DNA of 64,000 nucleotides from Neoceratodus forsteri (GCA_016271365.2 CM057459.1:492417501-492481500); one strand, 5' to 3'; shown: positions 33,109 through 45,184, counted from the first letter of the stretch. Numbers and translations are program-made. The notes: generated from the letters alone by a model not told the origin.

Positions 33109-34160
33109 CTCTGAATGGTGGGGGTGGGGTTGGCGTTACTTCAGTACTTCACTGTCATTCCTATTCTGCCTGTCTGTCTGTCTGTGTCTCTCTCTCTCTA
33201 TATGTATATATATCTAGCTATATGTCTATGTAATTATCTATCTTTATGTCAATTGCATGTATCACTGTTTTTACCTATTTCTAAAATGAACCTGCATATC
33301 ACATTTGCCTGCACTCTTAGCACATACTTATGAAACTGTTCATATTTGTACTCAGTTTCTGCATAGACTGCATACTTTCCTAATATTGCCATTATCACCA
33401 GCATAACTACCTTACCCTTATCAACAGTGACCCCTTCTGAAAGTTACTATCACATTTTCTCTGCTAACAGTCCATCATTACACCTGACTTCCTGACATCA
33501 ACACTTTGCTTAAATATAACTTACATCACCTCATGGACAAAAGCCCTGTTTCTCTAAAAAAAAAACAAAAAAACTGTGTAAATAATCCCAAGGCTGAACA
33601 TATGCCAGCCATTACTTTTTCATGTACTGCCACCTTCTGTACCATCATGGGGATTTGCATATGTTTCTCATGATGCTTTGCATTATTGGGGTATGTGCAG
33701 TTGTATTTTCTTTAAAATGTGGTTGTCCAGCCAGTATCATATGGGATAACACATACCTCAGTGGCATTTGCTCTGGGGTTATTTTTGTAAACCTATATTG
33801 CTGCCTATTCCTTCCATTAAAATGTACACCTCCATATATTTTTCTAATAATTTGTATGCCTGCCTTAGAACAGAAACTAAAACAAATCATACTACTTACA
33901 AATCATTGTGTTGTTTCTCCATACCTCCTTAACAATTCCACGCAACTTCACCAATTTCATTATGCAGCCGTGGTGGATCTGAACAGACTTGTTTTTTTAT
34001 TTACTGCTGCTTATTGCTACAAACTGATTTTTCCCACTTTGCCACATCTTCTTGTCCATCCCTCTTCCCTGCCTGCCCTGCATTGCACACAGCCTAACTG
34101 CTCCTAGGTCCATTGCATCTCTCACCCCTCTGTCCATCTTCCTCTTAAAATTCCCACTAA
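33109..34160. other. Unassigned stretch with simple repeats
   Basis: A CTGT/CT/TA simple repeat lies at 33163-33240. A hydrophobic 161-codon ORF (33622-34107) has no family I recognise and no supporting features, so I do not call it a gene. Confidence 0.35.
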
Positions 34161-34365
34161 TTTTTTTTTTTTTTTTTTTTTTTTTTATTTAGTTGTTTAA
34201 CCAGGTATAGCACACTAAGCTGAAAGCTTTTTTACAGGAGCAACCTGGGAGCACAAGGAGGTTAAGTGACTTGCTCAGGGTCACACAGTATGCAAGTGGA
34301 AGCTGTGGGATTCAAACCCAGGTCTGACCTGCTAGATGTCACCAAATTTGCAGCTCAGAGCCTTT
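34161..34365 (-). repeat. MIR-like CORE-SINE with long A tail
   Basis: Poly-T at 34161-34186 is the SINE A tail. Then, on the minus strand, come an L2-like tail (AGCTTTC-AGCTTAGTGTG, 'cctggttaaacaac'), the core (about 34260-34290), and part of the tRNA-like head (B-box-like at about 34310). The long uninterrupted T run suggests a younger copy than the one at 8072. Confidence 0.8.
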
Positions 34366-34789
34366 CCTGACTCTCCTGTTTCTCTTTCTCTTGCATCAGC
34401 CTCTACAGCTCCCCTTCCCCCCAGTGCTCTCTTCGGGACCACACTTTTTTTCTTTTCTTTCTTTTTTTTTGATTCTCTTCCCTCCCACCCTTCTCTGCTA
34501 CTTCACCCCCTGCCACCTCTCTGACTACAGCCTGCTTAATCATCTGCCCTCTGTTAATTGCCCTATTGTTTCCCCTGTCTCTCGTCCCTGTCTGCTCCCC
34601 ACCCACCACTTAACTGTTTTTTTTTTTTTGCTTCTTTTAACAGGGCTCTCTCCTGCTCTTGCTCTCCTCAGCTGGAGGCCCCGATCGGGGATCCCAAATG
34701 CAGAAACACTCCTGTTCAGCTGACTGTGGCACCTCCTAGCAGTTGCTCCCTAGGTACCCTCACTTCCACTTAGACTGCCACCAGCCTTT

Positions 34790-34870
34790 GGATTGGCTAA
34801 TGAAGCAGCCCTCCTCTCACTACTGGCTGGCAGCTGTCTAGCCTGAGATCCCATTGGCTGAATCTCAAAC
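34790..34870 (+). promoter_or_regulatory. Inverse CCAAT boxes in L2 copy 4 5' UTR
   Basis: Two ATTGGCT motifs (inverse CCAAT), at about 34793 and 34853, lie about 60 bp apart upstream of the ORF, before a CT microsatellite at 34916-34941. NF-Y type sites are plausible internal promoter elements. The role is inferred. Confidence 0.3.
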
Positions 34871-35223
34871 AAGGGAACTCCCAGGTGTTTGCTCACTGCC
34901 AGCCCTGCTGCTAGTCTCTCTCTCTCTCTCTCTCTCTCTCTTTTGTGTGGTTTGAATTTTCTCCCACTCACTCGCCCCCAGCACTCTTTAAATATGCATC
35001 TTCCCCCACTCTATCCACCTGATCTTCCTCCCTCCTATTGTTTGTCCCTGTCAAGTTGTTTCTTCTTCTCTTAAGACTTCCCTCTTCATGCACCCTTGCC
35101 TCAAAGCCTCCCTCCCTGCTCCTAGCTCGATGTCTTAATCTCTTGTGCCCTTTCTGCTTCCTTCCCCTATAGCTCATCCTTTGAGATCTTCTACCTCTCA
35201 GCTCTCAGTCTTGCCTCAACAAC

Positions 35224-38200
35224 TTGGACATGACTCATTTCACTTATTCCTTACTCCTCTGTTTTGTGCTTCTTTTGCTGCCACCCACACTAGCTCACAA
35301 TTACATCAGTGGATCTGCATCTTTATTCCTTCCATCCCTCAAATGTGTGACACTTGCCTACAGCACAATCACATCTACCATCGAAGGGGAACGGGAACTA
35401 GCTATCCTCCATCCTCATGAGTCACTACCTTTCCTTTCCTTTCTTGGTTGCTCCCCCCTTTTCACTCCCACTGGCTTTGGCTGCCCCCACTGGCATTTTT
35501 CACAAGCCTCTCTCTCCTTCAGGGTAGGCACACTACTTATTGCACCCTTGAAAGAACTCAAAAAAGAACCAGTAAATTAATGCTACAGATCTATCTATGC
35601 AGTATGATTCTGCTACTACTGTTACTCACTGGGAACGTTCACCCCAATCCCGGCCCACCCCACATGCAATCCTCACCTCCATTCAAACTGGGATGGCTTA
35701 CCCTGGTGTCTATTAACATTTTCAGCCTTCTCTCAAAATTTGACAGCCTCCAGGCCTGGGTTGCAGAGCATAACCCAGACGTTCTCTTTGTTGTGTGGAG
35801 ACCTGGCTCTCACCTAAGATCGCTGATGCTGATATATCGCTGACAGGCTACACGGTTTTCAGGCAGCATAGATTAACAAAATTGTGGCGGGGCGACTGTG
35901 CTATCTATCTAAAGGACACCATTAAGGGACTTGTCCTCTCCCTGCCCAGGACCGGTGACAATATCCAAGTACTTGCACTAAAAATGTATCCTGATGCACA
36001 TGATAAATCCCTAACAGTTCTCTCTGCCTACATCCCGCCTAAAAAAACCACAGCAGGCCTCGACTCCCTCTTGGACTGTTTGAACAGCCTGAACCTCAAC
36101 TCTGAATTAATCGTTACGGGTGATTTTAATACAAACTGGTTCTCCTCTGATGCTAACTCCCTCAAGGATGCCACCAGGGCCATCCACTTCTCTCAGCTTA
36201 TTACATCCCCTAGTAGGAAGAACTATAGAACTGGGTCTTGTACCCTTCTTAATTTGGTCTTCTTGAACCAGGGGTGTAGCCAGGGAATTCAGATCTGCAC
36301 ACCAAGAGGACTCACTGCTACCCCCCCCCCCAGGTGTAGCCAGACAATATGCAAATGTACACCAGGACCATGTTTGTTGCCTCATTTGGCACAATAAATA
36401 CAACTTTTGTATTCCATGACAATGGTTGGTGCCATGCATGGGTAAATACAAATGCCACACATTGCTCCCTAAGACACCCACATACCAACCCAGAGCCTGT
36501 AAAGTTGTATTGTCCTTGGGATGCAAAGACAGTATTAGTGACCAGTGCTTCTAGTTTCAACTCCTATGAATAAAATTACAGAAAAGTTTAGCATTTTCTT
36601 TGTTAGTTTTCATGGAAAAAGGAAGCATTTCAGAGCCTATTTGCTACCCCCCTTAAATAAAATTGCACACCATGGAGTACTTGGAGTATGCCTGGCTACA
36701 CCCATGTCTTGAACCACCCTGAGCATATCCTTGACATTTCAGTATTACCAGACACTCTCAGTGACCACTTTCCAGTTTTATGTATCTGGTCATCTAAATT
36801 CTTCAAGCCACCTGCCAGAAATATCACAGCTCGGGTCCTCCTGCGAGAACACCTAGAACACCTGAAATCCGACCTTCACCATCAAGACTGGTCTAACTTA
36901 TATTCCACTTTTGATGTAGAGACTGCACTTGACCCTTTCAACTACCAGTTTAATGCTGTCTGTGATGAGCACGCTCCTTTTAGGAAGCATAAAATTAAAG
37001 GCGCGTTTAATCCTTGGTTCACCCCCCACCTCTCTGAACTCAGGAAAACTAGGACCAACTATGGCATAGGGCCTGGGCCACAGGGAACTTAACTGATGTC
37101 CAGAACTATAAAAGAGCATGAAACGAGTGCACCAGAGCAATACATTCTGCCAAAAGCCAGTACTTTAAAGAGGCCCTCTCTCGATCCTGGATCAAGGGTA
37201 GAAAGTTATGGGCTAATCTTAATGACCTTCTAGGGAAGACCTCCAAATCAGCTCCCACCACACTTAATGTAGACGGTGTACCCACCCTTGATCCCAAAAC
37301 CATTACTGACACATTTAACAAAACATTTACTGACCTTAGCAGTGTCCCTCTGCCCGACGATTTCGCTCCCACTAGTACTGATGACAGACATGGGATCCCT
37401 GCCCAACCTTTAGGCTACCCGCCTTTCTATTTTAAAGTAGTCTCTGAAGCTAAGACATGGAAATACCTTCGTAAAGTCTTTGGAAAATCAAGGGTCAGTG
37501 GGGAAAACCTTGGCCTGAAATTTGTTGCCCTTACCTTAGACGATATCCTAATGCCTCTTACTTGGATTATTAACTTATCACTCTGGTACACCGAATTCCC
37601 CCATAAGTGGAAAGCCGCCACTGTCATCCCTGTCTTCAAAAGTGGGGATTGTTCCCACCATGGTAATTACAGACCACTCTCCATTCTTCCTCCACTCTCT
37701 AAAGCCCTGGAGAGATTAGCCACTGACCAGTCGGTTGTGTACTTGGACAAATATCAAATATAGTGCCCTCACCAACATGGGTTTAAGCCCTGGCATAGTA
37801 CTACTATTACATTATTAGAGTTCACCAGCTTCCTCCATAATGCTCTGGACCAAGGTCACCTGGCTGGTTTGGTCTTTATTGCTTTATCTAAAGCATTTGA
37901 CACGGTTAATCATGCACTCCTAATTGACCAGCTAACCAACATAGGGCTCTCCAACAATATCACTGCTTGGTTTAGGAGCTACCTTGAAAGCCACTCTCAG
38001 CAGGTGAAAATAGGTGACACATTCTCTGATGAAAGACTTGTCTGCTCGGGTATCCTGCAGGGTTCCATTCTTGGGCCACTCCTGTTCAGTATCTTTCTCA
38101 ACAAACTCCCTAAATCTGCCCATGTATACATCCTACTGCACACGGATGATGCTGTCATCTTTACCAGCAATCCTGACCCTGCACTCCTTGACAGCCAGTT

Positions 38201-38957
38201 ACAACACAGCTTTTCCAAAGTGGGGAGGTGGTGTAGTGACCATAAGCTCATTATAAACTACAAAAAAACTAAAACAATGCTTTTCTACAGCTCGCACAAC
38301 AGACATTGAACTTACTCTCTCAATCACTAATGCCGTGGACTACCCCCTAGAGCTGGTCCAGTATTTCAAATACCTGGGGATTATGATTGACAGATCTTTG
38401 ACCTATACTAGACACATTGACAACTTAGCAAAAGCTGTAAACACATGCATTGGGCTGCTTTATAGGCATAAACACTGTCTGACCTCAGACGCCCTGAAGC
38501 TGGCTATCCACAGCTCTGTTGTATCTCTGATTGACTATGATCTAGTAATATATAAGTCTCCAATGGACACCTCCCTTCATATAATTAAAATGGCTCTAAA
38601 TAAGGCCTGCCATCTTCCCACAGGGTCTGCATGTCTCACTCACACCTGTGAGCTGTACTCGCTGGCAAACTAGCCCCAGTTCAATAACTGAATTAAGTAC
38701 CAAACTTGTACTGTTGCAAAAAAAGTTCACTTAGGGCTCATGCCACCAGGGTCCAGAAGCTTCTTATCCCATATGGCTGTCATCAGCAAACTAGAAACAC
38801 TGAGAACCAGATATTCAAGATCCCACACTGCCATACCTCTTTTGGGCAAAGGTCCTTCACCCATAGGGCCCCTCTCTGGCTAAAATCTTTACCTAGTGAA
38901 ATATCTTCCTCCTTACACTGGGATCCTTTAAACCTAAACTATGGCTGCATCTTATAA
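35224..38957 (+). pseudogene. L2 ORF2 pseudogene, copy 4, signal-like start and 2A-like motif
   Basis: The first frame (35224-35580) starts MDMTHFTYSLLLCFVLLLLP, a strong signal-peptide profile. A -1 frame change leads to a leucine run ending TGNVHPNPGP (35628-35657), a 2A-like motif. The endonuclease continues in shifting frames (NIFSLLSKF; ETWLSP from 35795; VTGDFNTNWFS). After the hAT insertion come SVLPDTLSDHFPV (36740) and the linker. The reverse transcriptase has ALSKAFDTVNH (37869 onward) and ILQGSILGPLLF, with HTDD as catalytic box. The C-terminus runs to about 38957. Many frame breaks; dead. Confidence 0.86.
36269..36706. mobile_element. hAT-type MITE in L2 copy 4
   Basis: The 8-bp duplication TCTTGAAC lies at 36261-36268 and 36707-36714. 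Termini are CAGGGGTGTAGCCAGG on the left and, on the minus strand, CATGGGTGTAGCCAGG (15 of 16 bases alike). Length 438 bp, with a run of 12-13 C at about 36310-36322. No transposase. Deleting it rejoins L2 endonuclease sequence. Confidence 0.88.
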
Positions 38958-39669
38958 CAGCTGCCAGCTGCGACTGCTTCCACTTGGCATTCCTGCCAGT
39001 GTCGGATTCCCTCCCAGCACTTACCTGCCCTATACTTATCTCCTTATTCTCAGAATGTCCACTCCCATACACCCCCACCTCGCCCCCTCCTTCCAGGCCC
39101 CCCTCTCACATTTCCCTCACCCTCCGTTATTCCCCCACTCCTTCTCTGTGTTCCTTCTCTTTCTCCCCCTCATTAACCTTTGCAATTACCCTCTCCACCT
39201 ATCAAACTCACCACCTCCTTTACCTTACCAATTTGTTGCCCCACCCTTCCTCCCTCCCTCTCTCGCTTATCTATCTCTCTCTCTCTCTCCCCTCCTCTAG
39301 ATGAGGCCTCATGGGCTGACACTTATAGCTATTGCAATCCTACACTGTTTTGTGTTGTACTCCATAGTCTTCGACTCTCAGTTGTAACTTGCACTAGTCC
39401 ATCTTAACCACTCCCTATTGTCACATATGTACTCCACCTCTTTATTCCTCAGATTGTTGTTGCTACTTGTCTGTCCCCCAAATTTTGTAACCCTGCTGTT
39501 AGCATTGCTATTTCCTGATTGTTAACCAATTTGTACCTGTCTGTCTATCAACCTGTACCTGATTGTCTGACAATTTTGTACTCTATGTTGTTGCAAATCA
39601 CAGCATGGAACCATGTAAAGAGACACTTGCTCAAAGGTTTTCTGAACTATTCAATAAATAAATAAATAA

Positions 39670-40090
39670 AAATCCATGGGATTACTGAATGCAGATACCT
39701 GCTGGAGGTGCCACATGCCAGGGGTCACCTTACTACATATGCTGCGGGACTGCCTACCCCTCAAACTATTCTGGCTCCAGGGACAGAGTATATGCAATGA
39801 GATAACAGTAGACACCATTCCAACAAATGAAGATGTGCTCCCCTTAGGATGTTGCTCTGAAGAAACCCCAAAATTCTCCCCTTTCCAGCCCAATGGCTTA
39901 AAGCGGTGTGAGAAACTGCCAACAGTCTAATCCTATGCAAGTGGAGAACATAGGATATTCTTTCCATCCGTGAATGGCTTCTGGCTGTGGACCAGTTGGT
40001 AACTTATGAGAGGCTGTCTAATTCTGTAAATATTACATTAAATCGCTACTACAAATGTTGAGCCCCCTTCCTGAACTCTGAATTCTGCAG
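39670..40090 (+). pseudogene. L1-clade ORF2 C-terminal fragment
   Basis: An 84-codon ORF (39676-39930) has ADTCWRC, TLLHMLRDCLPLKLFW, the cysteine-rich C-terminal signature of L1/Tx1 ORF2 (compare 10490-9960 on the minus strand). The rest is untranslatable. It directly follows the L2 copy 4 tail and may have been that element's target. Confidence 0.75.
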
Positions 40091-40104
40091 CTTACTCTCA
40101 TGGG

Positions 40105-40325
40105 CTAGCAGTATCGCCTAGAGGTTAGAGTAATGAGCTGTGAATGAGTTTGGTACATCCAGCAGATCAGACCTGGGTTTGATTCTCACAACCTCCACTT
40201 CCATACTGTGTGACTCTGAACAAGTCACTTAACCACCCAGTGCTCCCAGATCGCCCCTGAAAACAGGCACTTATGTCTAGTGGGCCTTACCTGGTTACCA
40301 AAGACTAAAAGAAATAAATAATATA
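40105..40325 (+). repeat. MIR-like CORE-SINE, complete
   Basis: Head: 'tagcagtatcgcctagaggttag' (A box) and 'gacctgggtttgattctc' (B box). Core: 'gtgtgactctgaacaagtca', then 'cttaaccacccagtgctcc'. Tail: 'gtctagtgggccttacctgg', then 'ttaccaaag' and AATA repeats. The tail closely resembles the 3' end of L2 copy 5 (minus strand, 48465-48530). It is the only plus-strand copy of this SINE in the window. Confidence 0.85.
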
Positions 40326-41209
40326 TGTACAGCCAAAGAGCTCTCAGCCATAAATACTTTGGTGGTAACTTACCACACCCTAAAACATATGGTTATATGC
40401 AACTAGTTTAGTTATTGGTTAGTTTTCTGCTTTGTTCCCAATTAACTGCATCTAATGACTCAGGATGTGATGGCCATAGGGATTCCTTCTCAACTGGTGC
40501 AGTTTATGGCTAATAATAATATGTAATATTGTGCTCAGTATATCCTGACTGCCCGAACATGAGTTGTAGGCCCTCTGTAGGCATTGTGTACAACAATGCT
40601 TTCTGGGCCATATTGCTATATACTGTCATCCTGAAGTTATGAATGTTTTGACTTGACATTATTGTGTTTGTTTTATGTGTTTTGTTTTTCAGTAAAAATT
40701 ATTAACCACACATTAACTAGCCACTGACTGTACACTTTGTGGACCACATATTTCATTTCCTGGACTGGGCAGATCCTGCATGATTTTACGTTACCCACAG
40801 CTTGTCTGTCCCCCCCCCCCCACCACCACCACCACCACACAAACACACATATACACACAATTTAACTGGGAACAGTTTTAAAAAAGCTACTAGTTCCAAA
40901 AAATAGTAAACAGAAAATGTTAGTAATTTTTGAAAGTGGTCCCTTATTACTTTTTATTTCAGAAGGATTTTTCCTTTTCTATATACTAATTAGATGGATT
41001 TCTATCTAACAGTATTGGATGTGGTGTGCCTAGCAGTGCTTTACCTGGAAGCAGATATATCTTATTTATTTTTATTCAGTTTTTGTTGACTGGAAATGGA
41101 GGACTAGGCAATTCTGCCTATTTTTAGGCCCATCCCCAGGGTTGGGGGAGGGAGATGCAGGTACAAAGTGACATACTGAATTGTGTTTTGCAGTTGATGG
41201 TATATTGGT
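40326..41209. other. Unassigned stretch with simple repeat
   Basis: AT-rich. A poly-C, CCA and CA simple-repeat cluster lies at 40811-40858. No gene recognised. Confidence 0.4.
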
Positions 41210-41363
41210 AGTGTATTCACCTGGTAAAGGTGATTATGGGAGCACCTTTTTACAGCACTCTGACATCACAACTGGGTCATAATTGGCATCTCCTCATAGG
41301 CTGATGCACAAAATACTCAAAGGAGTGAAACCTGACCTGTCTCCTCCCCTTCCTGTCGGCTCC
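41210..41363 (-). repeat. DIRS left inverted terminal repeat (outer part)
   Basis: Inverted relative to 58899-59036. Shared blocks include CTTTTTACAGCACTC, 'aggctgatgcacaaaatact' and 'tgacctgtctcc'. The repeat continues after the gypsy insertion with TTCCTTAGT (47172-47180), matching TTCCTCAGT in the right repeat. The outermost 30 bases or so ('cacctggtaaaggtgattatggg') occur only here and in the internal complementary region. Confidence 0.82.
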
Positions 41364-41562
41364 TGTGATGATGTGAAGTCCATGCGTATTATTGATGCCC
41401 GCATCGCATGACGTCACTGTAGTTTGAATCTTATACAAATAGAGCTTGGTGGGCTAAGAACTCACCAGTTACAGTATAGAAGCTGTTGTGCATGTACCTG
41501 TGTGTTTGCTGGTGTTTTAGTAAAGCTGTTTAAACTCAGATCTGTGTCCTTTGATTTTTACA
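41364..41562 (+). repeat. gypsy 5' LTR
   Basis: About 199 bp starting TG and ending CA (ttttaca at 41556-41562). It matches 46969-47166 at roughly 88-90% by eye, so the insertion is not recent. It holds a TATA-like 'cttatacaaa' near 41432-41441. Confidence 0.85.
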
Positions 41563-41582
41563 TGGTGTGAGAAGTTGAATCA
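41563..41582 (+). promoter_or_regulatory. Probable gypsy primer-binding site
   Basis: TGGTGTGAGAAGTTGAATC directly follows the 5' LTR. It matches the complement of a vertebrate tRNA-Leu 3' end (TGGTGTCAGGAGTGGG type) at about 14 of 19 positions, so tRNA-Leu priming is likely but degraded. Confidence 0.5.
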
Positions 41583-41583
41583 C

Positions 41584-42870
41584 CTGTCCCCACCAACACC
41601 ACTGGCGCTCACATGCAATTTGGCAGAGAACTGGCGCCACTTTAAAAAACAAGTAGAAATATTTTTTGTGGCCACAGGAATGGCAGAAAAGTCCCAGAAG
41701 ATCCAAACAATTACCTTCTTACATGTGACTGGAACTGCATCCCTGGACATCTACAATACATTCGAGTGGGCCAGAGCAGAAGATAAAGAAAACATGGCAC
41801 AAGTGATGGACCAATTTGAGAGGTACTGTAACCCACAAAAAAAAACATGCTTTTGAAAGGCATTTATTTAATACCCAGGGCCTGATTTCAATGGTGGACA
41901 CAGGGCTTGCATCCAGCCCTGCCTCCAACCTAAACTTTAATGCACCTGCATCCAAGAGGCTGCCACAATCTGTGCCCTATTTTTTAACCAAGAATGCAAG
42001 TTGCAACATTTTCCTCATTTTACAGCAGCTTGCACTAAATCTTTGGTGCAAGCCCCATAAAAGGGGTCCCTGTCAGATGCAAAGTTAGACCGGGGGGGGA
42101 GGTGGCCAGTCTAACTTTGCTGCATTTGCCTCGATGGACTTGCGGCATGGGTTTTGTGGCAATCTTTGTCCAAAATCCCACTTGTGGCACAGTTTGCTGC
42201 AAGTCGTCGATTGCGAGGAACTCTTGGCCACAAGTCCCTTGCATTGGCCACAAGCCCTTAGAAAATTGGGCCCCAGGAATCATAACCCTGGAGAACCAAT
42301 TGATGTTTTTGTCACAGACCTGTGTTTGAAATTCCTGTGAGTTTGGTTCCTTATGTGATTCCCTTATCACGGATCAAATTATTTGTGGCTTTTGTAATGA
42401 TAGTGTCGGAAGACGTCTATTAACAGAGGTTGAATTAAATTTAAAAAAGGCCATAGACATTTTCAGAACAGGTGAGTTACATGAGATGCAGCTTAAAACT
42501 ATGAATGCCTGAACAATCAGCAGTTTATATGGCTACTTTTAAGTAAGGGGGAGGATGAGAGAGAGTGAGAATGCAGCTGGAGATAACATGACAGCAAGAG
42601 AGACTCTGCCAGTAAGGCACACGAAAAGTCGGCAATGTGTGCAATGTGGCAGGAAGCATGGAAGTCACAAATGTCCAGCGTATGGATAGAAATGCAGGAT
42701 TTGTCATAAGAAAAAATAATTTTGCCCAATTGTGCCATGTTGGAAAAGGCACAAAAGTGCATGCACTCCATGAAGAATCAGAGAGTGAGAATGAGAATGA
42801 GTATAATATTGAAACTGTGACTGAGAAGGGACAAGATAACGATTGGAAAGTGACCCTGAATATTTAAGGG
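41584..42870 (+). pseudogene. gypsy gag pseudogene with zinc knuckle
   Basis: The capsid-like start (LAENWRHFKKQVEIFF, residues from about 41620) and YNTFEWARAED are typical of gypsy gag. The frame is broken after 41870 by a MITE-like insert and resumes at about 42275 (EPIDVFVTDLC). A nucleocapsid zinc knuckle, C-x2-C-x4-H-x4-C (QCVQCGRKHGSHKC), lies near 42630-42675. Several stops. The protein would have packaged the element RNA. Confidence 0.75.
41878..42272. mobile_element. MITE-like insertion in gypsy gag
   Basis: About 395 bp between GGGCCTGATTT and AAATTGGGCC, an imperfect inverted end pair, with CCA at both flanks (41875-41877 and 42273-42275). Gag sequence resumes right after it. Internally 'atgcaaagttagac' and 'gtctaactttgctgcat' (about 42077-42127) are inverted copies around a G run. 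A 3-bp duplication would suit PIF/Harbinger, but that call is weak. Confidence 0.55.
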
Positions 42871-44301
42871 AAAGAAGTGGGTTTTAAAATTGATACTAAT
42901 GCCCAGTTCAATGTGTGACCTTTAAGATGCACAAGATGGTAACCAGAGAACTCTAAGGCAAGGCTGATCTCAGATTTGGGCCATCAGCTTGACATGCGAG
43001 GGAAAGTCACTTTGGCGCCAAGTTTTAAAATGAGATATCATATGATCATATTTCAGGTGGTGGATGCAAATGTGACTCCAGTACTGGGACTGCCTACATG
43101 CTTAGAGATGCAGCTTATGAAGAAAATGTTTCTGATAAATACAAAGGGGGACTCCACCGAGGAAATTCTGTCTAAGTATGCTGATGTATTCAAGGAAATG
43201 GGTGCCTTGACAGCGCATATTGTATTGAACAGAACAAAACAGTGAACCCAGTGATCCACCTATCAAGAAAAATACCCTTTGCTTTATAGGATAAAGTCAG
43301 ACTGAATTAGACACGACTGGACAGATGGAAGTGATCCAGAAGGTCGAAAGACCCACAAGTTGGGTGATCTCCATACTGGTTATAGAAAAGCCTAACAAAG
43401 TAAGCATATGAATTGACCCCAGAGATTTAAACAAGGCAATAAAGCAAGAACATTATCCAATGAAAACCATAGAAGTTGCTGCCTGTCTTGCAGGCGCCAG
43501 AACTTTCTCAGTGCTAGATGCAGGGCACGCCTCTTGGCAAATTAAGCTTGATGAGCTCAGCTCTGAATTCACGACTTTCAATAAACTGTATGGACAGTAT
43601 AAGTTTGAAAGAATGCCATTTGAAATATGCTCAGCCCCAGAGTTGTTTCAGAGAAAAATATCTTAAATATTTGAGGTGCTTAATGGAGTAGAGGCTTACA
43701 TGGATGCTAGTTTGATTTGGGATTCAAACATGCAGGAACATAATGTGAGACTAGAAAAGATGCTGCAGAGAGCTTGAGAGTGCCACCTACTATTAAATCT
43801 TCAAAAATCCAAAGTAGGCCTGAAGGAGGTTCCTTATATTGGATGCAAACTGACTACAGAAGAGCTAATGGCAGACCCAGAAAAAATCAAAGCAGTAGTG
43901 GACATGCCCATACACAAAAATGTTATGGAGTTACAAAGGTTTATGGGGATGATAAACTTTTTAGCCAAGTTCATACCCGATGTGGGGATAATTAACAAGC
44001 CACTGAGGGAACTGTTAGAAGAAGACACAGTATGGCACTGGGAAGCTAGACATGAACATGTGTACAAAGAGCTCAAGTGAATTATTACAAACCGCCCCCA
44101 GTGCTGGCCTACTATGACCTGAGCAAGCCAGTAGTTCTGCCTTTGGATGCGTTGTCTAAAGGTCTAGGAGCCTGCTTGTTATAAGAGACTAGATCAGTGG
44201 CCAATGCTTCCAGATCCCTAACTAAATCTGAGAGGAATTATGCTCAAATAGAAAAAGGGATGTTAGCCATTGTTTACGGCTGCACCAAATTCCATCAATA
44301 C

Positions 44302-44575
44302 ATCGGTCCCCCTTCAGGTCAACATTCTAACGGCGAACACAAAAAGACCATTACGGCGACATTCGCTATAATGGTCCTTTTCGGGTAAGCTTTCCGCCAG
44401 TGTCTCTCCCCCGGACCAACTCCGACCTGGAGTTGAGAATCCTAAAGTTCTGGGTGTAAGCACAGCCCCCACAGAAAACACTCGCTGCATGGGTGGCGAA
44501 TAACAACATCGGTATTGTGCTGTCGCTGTGGGGGAGGTCGGCATTTTCACTGTTGTCCTCCCTTGGTGCTTCCTG
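44302..44575. mobile_element. Unknown CpG-rich 274-bp insertion in gypsy RNase H
   Basis: Flanked by AATAC at 44297-44301 and 44576-44580. Removing it restores an in-frame RNase H. I count 15 CpG in 274 bp, while nearby gypsy sequence has almost none. An internal inverted pair (ACCATTA near 44347 and TAATGGT near 44372) is present, but there are no clear terminal inverted repeats, no LTR-type ends and no A tail. I do not recognise the family. Confidence 0.7.
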
Positions 44576-45184
44576 AATACAAATATGGCAGAAAGCAAGT
44601 AGAAGTAGAGACTGACCATAAACTTCTTGAAAGTTTGTTCAAAATAATGTTGCACACTTCTCCACCTCGAATTCAGAGAATGAAGCTTAAACTGCAGAAA
44701 TATGACTTACAAGTAAAGTACAAACCTGGCAAGGAACTGTATATTGCTGTTACCCTGAGTAAAGCAGTATATAAGAGCCCAGTTATGGAAGATGTCATTG
44801 ACCAGTTTGAAGTTCATACCATCACGAAAATATTGATAACTGACGAAAAGCTGCAACAGTTTCAAGAAGAAACGCTGAAAGACCCTGAATTAGCTAAGTT
44901 GAAAGAGACTATGCTAAACAGATGGCCGGCTACAATATCCCAGGAGGACCAACTAATCAGTCAATATTAGCTATTCTGGGAGGAAATCATGACAGAAAGT
45001 GGGTTGTTTCTCAAAGGGGAGAGACTCACAGTTCCAGTATCGCTCAGGAAAGAAATGCTTACCAATTTACATGGATCCCATTTAGGGATTGAAAAATGTA
45101 AGAGAAGGGCTCAAGACAAGCTATTCTGGCCTGGTATGAACAGTCCGATCACAGATCTAATGTCCAACTGTGGCAATGGTGTCC

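Larger units (their letters stand above)
34366..39668 (+). mobile_element. L2-clade LINE, copy 4
   Basis: The 5' boundary is uncertain. A pyrimidine-rich 5' UTR (from about 34366) is followed by an ORF with a signal-like N-terminus, 2A-like motif, endonuclease and reverse transcriptase, then a CT-rich 3' UTR. The 3' end has GAGACACTTGCTC (39620-39632) and a tail of AATA repeats (39650-39668). A hAT MITE (36269-36706) interrupts the endonuclease. It belongs to a different L2 subfamily from copies 1-3. Confidence 0.82.

Noticed and set aside
33622..34107. 161-codon hydrophobic ORF as a membrane protein gene
   Set aside because: No recognisable family, AT-rich context, no splice or promoter evidence, surrounded by transposons.
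34161..34186. Poly-T as a terminator
   Set aside because: It is the A tail of an antisense SINE.
38941..39407. Pro/Ser/Leu-rich ORFs downstream of L2 copy 4
   Set aside because: They are CT-rich 3' UTR sequence open in all frames by composition.
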